From the NCBI GenBank assembly GCA_946615495.1, contig CAMOHY010000132.1, positions 1 to 6,360 on the forward strand: a stretch of DNA of 6,360 bases, read 5' to 3'. This DNA is from an uncultured Clostridia bacterium. Its GTDB lineage: Bacteria > Bacillota > Clostridia > Christensenellales > Aristaeellaceae. The notes under the pieces are model-generated. The model was not told the DNA's origin, searched no databases, and saw only the letters and a program-made list of their open reading frames with translations. Below, in pieces: positions 1-6,360 of the stretch (positions are counted from its first letter, which is position 1; every line of letters starts with the position of its first letter). Position numbers and translations under genes: made by a program.

Positions 1-1261
1 GATCGCCTTTGATTGGCAGAATCACGATATCCTGATTGAGATGATTGGTGACGGACGTACGGAAATACGCCTCAGGATGCACTTGTGATGTCATATCCTC
101 ATAGATTGCCTTGCCTAAGTATTCGATGGTGCACACCTCGTCATCCACCAGCACCGATCCGCTGCCGATATCAGGGGCAGGCGCTGGGTTCGGGACAGGC
201 TCAGCCGTAGGCGCGGCGATGGGGTCCAATCCGAGCTTGGTCAAATCCCGCACGGAAGCCGGGATTTGGTTATTCGGATCATCCAGGGGACTGACATATG
301 CATAGTCTACCTCGATCACCGGCATCCAGGAGGTCATCCGGTCATCCAGGATGGGAAAAGAAGTAAGGGTCAGGGAGCCGTGATAAGGGTCCCCTACGAT
401 CGCGGCATGCAAGATCTCCGGCACGTCATAATCCACGGTAATTTCATCCAGCAAATACAGCGATCCCCGGATCGCCCGGGTTTCACCGTTCTTTTCCATG
501 ACGTGGATCACCTGATAATCGCCCAAACCGCCTTCCTCCTGGAAGATATACAGTCGGCTTGCAGTGGTTCGGGATTGCCATATCCCCGTCCAGTTCATGG
601 GGAGAATCTCCCACTCGTCGGTAGCAGGTCTGTCAATGAAATCCTCCGGCTTGGTGAAAAAGCCCCAGCCGTCGCTTTGCCGGGTCAGGGTATAGATGCT
701 GGAAAAATCCTCCCATATGTCCAGGGCGCCGCCGATTTCCTCCCGCACAATTTCGGGGATAACGCTGTCAGGCGTGCCCGGCAGGGTCAGCACCATGCAA
801 TCCCCAGCGGAGAAAGGCGCGTCGATGTAGGTGATGGGATCGCCGTATTTGTCCGTGCCCCGTGCGCCGGGGACCTGATCCGTGGTCAATTCCTCCACCC
901 ACAGCCAATAGGTCTGCCCGTGCAGCTCCACATTTTGGCTGAAACGGCCGGAGAAGTAGGACTGGTAGATCATATCGGCATCCGAGTCCTCGTAGATGCC
1001 GGTGAAGGTGCCGTCTGCGGCCACAAACAGCCGTCCTTCCCAGGCAGCCACCCCGGACGCAGCCATCAGCGGGGTATCGTTGAGGGAAGTGAAAAGTGCC
1101 AGCGCTTCCTTTTCGGATAATGTGACAGTCGTATCCGAGAAATCGTCAAATTCTTCTTGATCCCTGATATATACATGATCGTTGTCTGTCGCATAGGCAA
1201 CACCAGGCAGTGCCAAAACAATCGCAAGAAACAGAAATAAAGAAATCATCCTTTTGTACAT
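1..1261 (-). CDS. Secreted protein of unknown function, C-terminus cut off by window edge
   Basis: An open frame of 420 codons runs without a stop from the ATG at 1259-1261 to the left edge, so the C-terminus is missing. The start is fixed by an AAGGAGG ribosome binding site at 1269-1275, 7 nt upstream. Residues 1-24 are a classical type I signal peptide: MYKR, a hydrophobic core (ISLFLFLAIVLALPG), then VAYA before Thr25. No lipobox cysteine is seen, so export with cleavage after Ala24 is expected. The mature part is acidic and rich in Trp, Tyr and Asp, without membrane segments. A Pro/Ala linker at about 349-365 (AAPTAEPVPNPAPAPD) separates it from a second domain that begins VLVDDEVCTIEYLGKAIYED and continues with TNHLNQDIVI. 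That pattern resembles the small beta-sandwich domains found at the ends of clostridial secreted proteins; this is an impression, not a family assignment. I do not recognise the protein and assign no function. It has its own promoter and no visible partner gene. Confidence 0.85.
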   Translation of the reverse strand, partial: MYKRMISLFLFLAIVLALPGVAYATDNDHVYIRDQEEFDDFSDTTVTLSEKEALALFTSLNDTPLMAASGVAAWEGRLFVAADGTFTGIYEDSDADMIYQSYFSGRFSQNVELHGQTYWLWVEELTTDQVPGARGTDKYGDPITYIDAPFSAGDCMVLTLPGTPDSVIPEIVREEIGGALDIWEDFSSIYTLTRQSDGWGFFTKPEDFIDRPATDEWEILPMNWTGIWQSRTTASRLYIFQEEGGLGDYQVIHVMEKNGETRAIRGSLYLLDEITVDYDVPEILHAAIVGDPYHGSLTLTSFPILDDRMTSWMPVIEVDYAYVSPLDDPNNQIPASVRDLTKLGLDPIAAPTAEPVPNPAPAPDIGSGSVLVDDEVCTIEYLGKAIYEDMTSQVHPEAYFRTSVTNHLNQDIVILPIKGD

Positions 1262-1449
1262 TGTGCTGCCTCCTTGAGTCTTTCATTTCTCGAATTACAA
1301 GATGATTCGGGGAATCAGTGGTGGTTTTTTTGTTTTTCTTTTATTGATGCGATTTGTTTTCCATTTCGTCGGTGCTCTGTCTTTTGGAGCTCCTCATATG
1401 TTGATGTAATTTCTGCTTCCATCAGAAAAAAACGAACAATATCGAGTAC

Positions 1450-1478
1450 AGTATAGCATAAAGACCTATAGAATTCAA
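1450..1478 (-). promoter_or_regulatory. Promoter of the secreted-protein gene
   Basis: Read on the minus strand, TTGAAT (1473-1478) and TATACT (1450-1455) are separated by exactly 17 nt, and the -10 box carries an upstream TG (TGCTATACT, extended -10). This is a good sigma-A type promoter. Transcription would start near 1443, leaving a leader of about 180 nt before the ATG at 1261, which is long for a single structural gene. Confidence 0.7.
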
Positions 1479-1525
1479 TGATCACATACTAATTTCGGAA
1501 ATTGGAAAAAACCGAATAGTTCCCG

Positions 1526-1548
1526 AGCGGCGTAATGCCGCTTTTTTT
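1526..1548 (+). terminator. Isolated intrinsic terminator hairpin, plus strand
   Basis: AGCGGC (1526-1531), loop GTAAT and GCCGCT (1537-1542) form a perfect 6-bp GC-rich stem followed by seven T residues (1542-1548). It has terminator polarity only on the plus strand; on the minus strand the T tract would precede the hairpin. No plus-strand gene lies upstream in the window, so what it terminates is unknown. It may stop antisense transcription coming through the secreted-protein gene, or be a relic of a lost gene. Confidence 0.6.
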
Positions 1549-1767
1549 ATTCCATATTTTTGCCTTGGAAGGGCCCATACACGGAATGTAACACTTTGAT
1601 ATGAAAGAGGCAATAGGTAACGGAAAGGTAACTAAAAATGCGGATTGAGTGTGTGCCGTGTAAAAATTTCTTGTCAGATCGTAAAAAGAGGGGAAAAAAG
1701 AGCCTGAAAAAGAACCCGGTTTACACGGAGCAAAGTCCAGACTCCAATAATATGTACCTTTCCGGAC

Positions 1768-1810
1768 AAAAAAGTAACAACCCCAACTTCGTATCAAAGT
1801 TAGGGTTGTT
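1768..1810 (-). terminator. Terminator of the tRNA-Leu gene
   Basis: On the minus strand, three bases after the encoded CCA, AACAACCCTAACTT (1797-1810) pairs with AAGTTGGGGTTGTT (1776-1789) over 14 bp with a single G-U wobble and a 7-nt loop. It is followed by AC and six T residues (1768-1773). It is a strong factor-independent terminator and makes the tRNA a single-gene transcript. Confidence 0.88.
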
Positions 1811-1813
1811 GGG

Positions 1814-1898
1814 TGGTGCGGTCGACGGGACTTGAACCCGTACTCGGTTAAGAACACGCCCCTCAAACGTGCGCGTATGCCAATTCCGCCACGACCGC
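1814..1898 (-). tRNA. tRNA-Leu (anticodon GAG)
   Basis: This is an 85-nt class II tRNA including an encoded CCA (1814-1816). The acceptor arms GCGGTCG and CGACCGC pair perfectly, with A as discriminator base, as is usual for leucine tRNAs. The D-arm reads GTGGCGGAATTGGCATACGC. The anticodon stem CACGT/GCGTG closes the loop TTGAGGG, giving anticodon GAG, which reads CUC and CUU. A variable arm of about 13 nt (TTCTTAACCGAGT) can form the short extra stem of leucine tRNAs. The T-arm is ACGGG-TTCAAGT-CCCGT. The gene stands alone with its own promoter and terminator, divergent from the acetyltransferase gene. Confidence 0.96.
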
Positions 1899-1928
1899 AA
1901 AGGCTGCCGCTGTCAAACAGCGAATATT

Positions 1929-1957
1929 ATTATACTGAAAAAGGATTTGCTTGTCAA
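1929..1957 (-). promoter_or_regulatory. Promoter of tRNA-Leu
   Basis: On the minus strand, TTGACA (1952-1957) and TATAAT (1929-1934) are both full consensus and 17 nt apart, as expected for a highly expressed stable RNA. Transcription should start near 1922. That leaves about 24 nt of 5' leader, which itself contains a small hairpin, CGCTGT-TTG-ACAGCG (1908-1922), to be removed by RNase P. Confidence 0.9.
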
Positions 1958-2050
1958 CTGATTTTTGGACGATTCCGCAAATTTTATTCTCAAAAGAGAG
2001 CAGAAAAGACCAAGGCGGCAAAAGGAAGCTGTACTTTTTCTGCGCATGGG

Positions 2051-2078
2051 TTGACATCGAACCGGCAAGGAGTACAAT
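2051..2078 (+). promoter_or_regulatory. Promoter of the acetyltransferase gene
   Basis: TTGACA (2051-2056) is followed after 16 nt by TACAAT (2073-2078). The predicted start near 2085 gives a leader of about 26 nt carrying the ribosome binding site. The promoter is divergent from the tRNA promoter, about 93 nt away, and no operator-like repeat is visible between them. Confidence 0.7.
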
Positions 2079-2110
2079 GAGGGTAACTTTTTTAAGGAGG
2101 CGCCTTTTCC

Positions 2111-2650
2111 ATGCTGATCCGTCCCGCCCGTTTAACCGACGCCGCGGCGCTTTTATCCATTTACGCGCCTTACGTGGCAAACACCGCCGTAACCTTTGAA
2201 TACACCGTTCCCACCGAGGCGGAATTTGCCCGCCGCATCCAGGAAACGATGCGGAAATATCCTTACCTGGCGCTGGAAACGCAGGATGGGCTCATGGGCT
2301 ATGCCTACGCCGGGGCTTTCAAAGGGCGGGCGGCGTATGATTGGGCGGTGGAGACGACGATTTATTTGAATCCTGCCGCGCAAGGCAAGGGCTATGGCCG
2401 GGCGCTCTATTCCGCCTTGGAGGAAGAACTGAAGCGCAGGCATTTTTTGAACGCCTACGCCTGCATTTCCTGGATTGAAAAGGAGGATGAGCGTCTTACG
2501 CACGCCAGCCCCCTGTTTCATGAAAAAATGGGCTATTCCCTTTGCGGCACCTTCCGCAAATGCGGCTATAAATTTGGCCGGTGGTATGATATGATTTGGA
2601 TGGAAAAAATGCTGGGGGAGCATACGGGGAACCCGCAGCCCATTCAATAA
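2111..2650 (+). CDS. GNAT-family N-acetyltransferase, phosphinothricin acetyltransferase-like
   Basis: A 179-residue protein with the layout of the Pat/Bar/YncA (MnaT) branch of the GNAT fold, enzymes that move acetyl from acetyl-CoA to an amino group. Family features in order: IRPARLTDAAALLSIYAPYV at 3-22, the TFEY segment at 28-31, PYLALE at 51-56 and GYAYAGAFKGRAAYDWAVE at 63-81. Glu81 sits where the family has its conserved active-site Glu. Strand 4 is TTIYLNP, and the acetyl-CoA pyrophosphate loop is QGKGYG at 91-96. The usual PN motif before the FHEKMGY helix is replaced by a longer WIEKEDERLTHAS stretch, and the C-terminus has KCGYKFGRWYDMIWMEKML, variants I associate with clostridial members. 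The start is set by AAGGAGG at 2094-2100, 10 nt upstream. The gene is monocistronic. The substrate cannot be told from sequence: amino acid analogues such as methionine sulfoximine are known for relatives, and resistance to phosphinothricin should not be assumed. Confidence 0.93.
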   Translation: MLIRPARLTDAAALLSIYAPYVANTAVTFEYTVPTEAEFARRIQETMRKYPYLALETQDGLMGYAYAGAFKGRAAYDWAVETTIYLNPAAQGKGYGRALYSALEEELKRRHFLNAYACISWIEKEDERLTHASPLFHEKMGYSLCGTFRKCGYKFGRWYDMIWMEKMLGEHTGNPQPIQ

Positions 2651-2663
2651 AATTTTGGAACAC

Positions 2664-2702
2664 AAAAAAACGCCATTCGCTTGATCTTGAATGACGTTTT
2701 TT
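2664..2702. terminator. Bidirectional terminator between the acetyltransferase gene and rplT
   Basis: Arms AACGCCATTC (2669-2678) and GAATGACGTT (2689-2698) surround a 10-nt loop. An A run on the left (2664-2670) and a T run on the right (2697-2702) let it work in both directions. In the minus-strand RNA all ten pairs form, one as G-U, followed by seven U residues. In the plus-strand RNA one position is a C-A mismatch, so the hairpin should be stronger for the ribosomal operon than for the acetyltransferase gene. Confidence 0.85.
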
Positions 2703-2721
2703 CTATGCTTGTCCGCTTTGT

Positions 2722-3072
2722 TTAAGCTTCCTTGGCCAGTTCAACCAGCTGGGCGAAAGCGGCGGCGTCGTTCACGGCCAGGTCAGCCAGCATCTTGCGG
2801 TTGACTTCGATGTTCTTCTTCTTCAGGCCGTTGATGAACGTGGAATAGCTCATGCCGTTCAGGCGGGCAGCAGCGTTGATACGGATGATCCACAGGCGGC
2901 GGAAATCGCGCTTGCGCATTTTGCGGCCTTCATAGGCATAGCGCAGAGAACGGCGCACCTGTTCGCTGGCGGTACGGTACTGCTTGGATTTTGCTCCCCA
3001 ATAGCCTTTCGCCAGCTTGAGCACCTTGCGGCGTTTCTTATGGGCGTTCACAGCCCTCTTAATACGAGCCAT
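2722..3072 (-). CDS. rplT: 50S ribosomal protein L20
   Basis: At 116 residues the length is typical. L20 binds 23S rRNA early in large-subunit assembly and, in studied bacteria, also represses its own operon. The N-terminal half is the very basic extension that threads into rRNA (MARIKRAVNAHKKRRKVLKL, then AKGYWGAKSKQYRTA). The globular half carries the family signature around KRDFRRLWIIRINAAARLNG at about 54-73 and ends in an acidic, Ala-rich tail (DAAAFAQLVELAKEA). The ATG at 3072 is supported by AAGGAGG at 3083-3089. It is the last gene of the infC operon, but 148 nt separate it from rpmI, a long gap filled by strong inverted repeats (see 3100-3199). The shared terminator follows at 2664-2702. 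Confidence 0.97.
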   Translation of the reverse strand: MARIKRAVNAHKKRRKVLKLAKGYWGAKSKQYRTASEQVRRSLRYAYEGRKMRKRDFRRLWIIRINAAARLNGMSYSTFINGLKKKNIEVNRKMLADLAVNDAAAFAQLVELAKEA

Positions 3073-3099
3073 TAAGATTGTTCCTCCTTTTTGATGATC

Positions 3100-3199
3100 C
3101 TCAGCCGCAATCGCCGCATTTCCTTTTCACAAGGAAACGGCTTTGCTTCGGCTGAGCTTACCGCCGACGCGGTTTCCGCCCTTGGCGGCAGCCGGCGGT
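3100..3199 (-). promoter_or_regulatory. Structured rpmI-rplT intergenic RNA element
   Basis: Read in the operon direction, two nested structures lie between rpmI and rplT. The first has outer arms ACCGCCG/CGGCGGT (3193-3199 with 3160-3166) around an inner CCGCC-AAG-GGCGG hairpin (3176-3188). The second has outer arms CTCAGCCG/CGGCTGAG (3149-3156 with 3100-3107) around an inner stem GCCG-TTTCCTT/AAGGAAA-TG-CGGC (3113-3141). No T tract follows either, so these are not intrinsic terminators. A second L20 control site, an RNase processing site or a transcript stabiliser are all possible; I cannot decide between them. It ends about 10 nt before the rplT ribosome binding site. Confidence 0.55.
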
Positions 3200-3220
3200 T
3201 CGTCTTCCCTTGGCGATGGC

Positions 3221-3421
3221 TTATTTGTAGGGAATCAGCTTGCGGATGGTAGCGGCTTCAGCATTGTTCTGCAGGGTGCCGCCCATGCGCAGATGACGGA
3301 TGCGCTTGGTGGTCTTCTTGTTGAGGATATGGTTGGCATTCATCTTCTTGTGCTTGACCTTGCCGGTCTTGGTCAGGCTAAAGCGCTTCGCGGCGCCGCG
3401 ATGGGTCTTTTGCTTGGGCAT
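3221..3421 (-). CDS. rpmI: 50S ribosomal protein L35
   Basis: A 66-residue protein starting MPKQKTHRGAAKRFSLTKTG, the standard L35 N-terminus, continuing with KVKHKKMNANHILNKKTTKR and the usual C-terminal LRMGGTLQ segment. It is strongly basic, as expected for a small 23S rRNA-binding protein. The frame is open further upstream into infC sequence, but the ATG at 3419-3421 is chosen because of the family N-terminus and the AAGGAGG at 3431-3437, 9 nt away. The gene lies 29 nt after the infC stop, so the two are surely co-transcribed. Confidence 0.97.
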   Translation of the reverse strand: MPKQKTHRGAAKRFSLTKTGKVKHKKMNANHILNKKTTKRIRHLRMGGTLQNNAEAATIRKLIPYK

Positions 3422-3450
3422 GGAAAAATTCCTCCTTCCGGAAAGTTTGA

Positions 3451-4026
3451 TTATGCCTGCGGGGCCTGTTCCTTGGCCGCTTTGGCAGCCTTGTCGGCCT
3501 TGCTGGCTTTTTCCGCTTTGGGCGCAAGAATCATAATCATGTTGCGCCCCTCGATCATGGGACGGCGTTCGACCGTGCACACATCTTTGACACGCTCTGC
3601 GAAATCCTGCATGACCTTCATGCCGATATCGGAATGGGCAATTTGGCGGCCGCGGAAACGAATGCTGACCTTCACCTTGTCGCCGCCCTCCAGGAACTTG
3701 ACGGCGTTTTTGGCTTTAACGGCCACATCGTTTTCCTCGATCGTAACGGAGAGCTGCACTTCCTTCAGAGAAACGATGCGTTCCTTCTGATTTTTGCGCA
3801 TTTCTCTTTCGCGCTTGGACTGTTCGTAGCGATGCTTGTCATAGTCCATCAGCTTGCAGACAGGGGGCGTTGCGGTGGGCACGATCTTCACCAAGTCCAG
3901 CTCGGCTTCTTCGGCCAATTCCAGCGCCTTGCGGGTGGGCATGATGCCCAGCTGCGCACCGTCCGCGCCGATGACGCGCACTTCACGATCACGGATTTCT
4001 TCATTGATGAGCAATTCAGCGGCTAT
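3451..4026 (-). CDS. infC: Translation initiation factor IF-3, apparent AUA start
   Basis: IF3 binds the 30S subunit, keeps it apart from the 50S, and rejects initiator tRNA on wrong start codons. The 191-residue product has the N domain starting AAELLINEEIRDREVRVI, the conserved PPVCKLMDYDKHRYEQ at about 54-69, the basic linker SKREREMRKNQKER, and the C domain at about 83-170 with KVSIRFRGRQIAHSD (119-133) and MIEGRNMIMIL. A Lys/Ala tail of about 20 residues (AEKASKADKAAKAAK...) extends the usual length. The start is taken as ATA at 4024-4026 because GGGAGGTG (4035-4042) lies at proper distance and the family N-terminus begins there. The same frame is open to a TTG at 4089, but that segment is the leader terminator hairpin. 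The next in-frame alternative, TTG at 4012-4014, lies too far from the ribosome binding site. A rare AUU, AUC or AUA start is a known trait of infC and the basis of its self-repression. Confidence 0.93.
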   Translation of the reverse strand: MAAELLINEEIRDREVRVIGADGAQLGIMPTRKALELAEEAELDLVKIVPTATPPVCKLMDYDKHRYEQSKREREMRKNQKERIVSLKEVQLSVTIEENDVAVKAKNAVKFLEGGDKVKVSIRFRGRQIAHSDIGMKVMQDFAERVKDVCTVERRPMIEGRNMIMILAPKAEKASKADKAAKAAKEQAPQA

Positions 4027-4034
4027 TGTCGATA

Positions 4035-4042
4035 CACCTCCC
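4035..4042 (-). promoter_or_regulatory. infC ribosome binding site that fixes the AUA start
   Basis: On the minus strand GGGAGGTG matches the 16S anti-Shine-Dalgarno well and ends 8 nt before the ATA codon. The GTG inside it is not a usable start, because its frame reads GTG TAT CGA CAA TAG and stops after four codons. No ATG, GTG or TTG lies at a workable distance in the infC frame. Confidence 0.75.
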
Positions 4043-4057
4043 AGTTCGGTTGCGTCC

Positions 4058-4090
4058 AATAAAAATTGGCGGGTGAAGCCACCCGCCAAT
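4058..4090 (-). terminator. Leader terminator (attenuator) upstream of infC
   Basis: On the minus strand ATTGGCGGGT (4081-4090), loop GGCTTC and ACCCGCCAAT (4065-4074) form a perfect 10-bp stem followed by TTTTTATT (4058-4065). It lies inside the transcript, 16 nt before the infC ribosome binding site and well after the promoter, so it can only be an attenuator for the operon. Confidence 0.88.
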
Positions 4091-4181
4091 ACATAAACAT
4101 CCTCAGATGAAATGCCATCGACCCGCGCAAAACAGGATTCGCGTCGGAGAGAAGCGGGCAGCTTCTGCTTGAAACGAGAAT

Positions 4182-4209
4182 ATTATAGCAGACTTTTCCT
4201 GTTTGTCAA
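4182..4209 (-). promoter_or_regulatory. Promoter of the infC-rpmI-rplT operon
   Basis: On the minus strand TTGACA (4204-4209) and TATAAT (4182-4187) are both perfect consensus, 16 nt apart, with a TG one base before the -10 box (TGCTATAAT). This is a very strong promoter, as expected where output is trimmed by attenuation. Transcription should begin near 4175. The -35 box starts 37 nt after the topoisomerase stop codon. Confidence 0.9.
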
Positions 4210-4246
4210 GCGTTTTTTACAAAAATATGTCCGGCCAACGCTTTTT

Positions 4247-6360
<2,114 letters not shown>

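Larger units (their letters stand above)
1262..1813. other. Gene-poor, AT-rich intergenic stretch
   Basis: No convincing protein gene lies here. The stretch holds the leader and promoter of the secreted-protein gene (to 1478), an isolated plus-strand terminator hairpin (1526-1548) and the tRNA terminator (1768-1810). Between 1549 and 1767 I see only a 9-bp inverted repeat, CCGTGTAAA at 1656-1664 and TTTACACGG at 1720-1728, with a 55-nt loop. Open frames that cross the region run through the hairpins or the tRNA, lack ribosome binding sites, and read as translated structural RNA. Confidence 0.6.
4027..4175 (-). promoter_or_regulatory. infC operon leader, candidate L20-type attenuator
   Basis: About 150 nt of leader lies between the predicted transcription start and infC. 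It contains a local hairpin GAAGC-TGCCC-GCTTC (4151-4165), a stem built from CGACGCG (4140-4146) and CGCGGGTCG (4119-4127) with a two-base bulge, and a terminator directly before the ribosome binding site. The segment GCTGCCCGC (4154-4162) can pair over nine positions, two of them G-U, with GCGGGTGGC (4078-4086). That covers the 5' arm of the terminator, so it would act as an antiterminator. Placement and logic match the L20-responsive infC leader known from Bacillus subtilis. Identity with that RNA family is inferred from position, not shown by its binding-site sequence. Confidence 0.65.

Noticed and set aside
266..1120. 284-codon plus-strand open frame
   Set aside because: It lies antisense to the secreted-protein gene, which has a signal peptide and ribosome binding site. 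The plus-strand product looks like no protein family and has no ribosome binding site.
1489..1866. 125-codon minus-strand open frame, including a 29-codon part from 1578 (MGPSKAKIWNKKSGITPLGN...)
   Set aside because: Its N-terminal part is translated tRNA and tRNA terminator. The short inner frame has no ribosome binding site and runs through a hairpin. A weak TTGCCT-17-TACATT promoter upstream of it is not enough to call a gene.
1863..2180. 105-codon minus-strand open frame with a hydrophobic stretch
   Set aside because: It overlaps the acetyltransferase start, both divergent promoters and the 5' end of the tRNA gene.
2111..2650. Reading the GNAT as a genuine herbicide or antibiotic resistance gene
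   Set aside because: The family resemblance is clear, but substrate range in this branch varies widely and no mobile context surrounds the gene.
3422..3580. Longer L35 reading frame starting inside infC
   Set aside because: The upstream extension is out-of-frame infC sequence; the L35 family N-terminus and a good ribosome binding site place the start at 3421.

Overview
The window looks like a chromosomal segment from a clostridial Firmicute (Bacillota), probably a moderately GC-rich gut-type lineage. The evidence is the Firmicute-style infC-rpmI-rplT operon with an attenuator-like leader, AAGGAGG-type ribosome binding sites before most genes, near-consensus sigma-A promoters, intrinsic terminators with long T tracts, and a GNAT protein of the type common in Clostridia. 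The assignment is inference from gene content; no marker was searched.

Layout from left to right. (1) Positions 1-1261, minus strand: the N-terminal 420 residues of an unrecognised secreted protein with a clear signal peptide, running off the left edge. Its promoter is at about 1450-1478, leaving an untranslated leader of roughly 180 nt. (2) 1262-1813: no convincing gene; it holds that promoter, an isolated plus-strand terminator hairpin and the terminator of the tRNA gene. (3) 1814-1898, minus strand: tRNA-Leu(GAG) with encoded CCA, its own consensus promoter and a strong terminator. (4) 2051-2650, plus strand: a promoter and a monocistronic GNAT N-acetyltransferase of the phosphinothricin-acetyltransferase-like group, ending at a bidirectional terminator shared with the convergent rplT. 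(5) 2722-4209, minus strand: the translation operon infC-rpmI-rplT (IF3, L35, L20) with promoter, a leader containing an intrinsic terminator and a competing pairing, and an apparent AUA start codon for infC. (6) 4247-6360, minus strand: most of a type IIA topoisomerase subunit A (GyrA/ParC family), running off the right edge, with the active-site tyrosine inside the window.

How the genes work together: IF3, L35 and L20 are co-transcribed translation components. In other bacteria this operon is controlled by L20 binding to leader or intergenic RNA, and infC by its own product through a non-AUG start. The sequence here fits both kinds of control and also has an unusually long, strongly folded rpmI-rplT spacer. 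The topoisomerase lies directly upstream with no obvious terminator before the infC promoter. I see no phage, transposon, CRISPR or defence module. The window is mostly ordinary core genome, and the points worth a second look are RNA-level regulation and the topoisomerase C-terminal domain.
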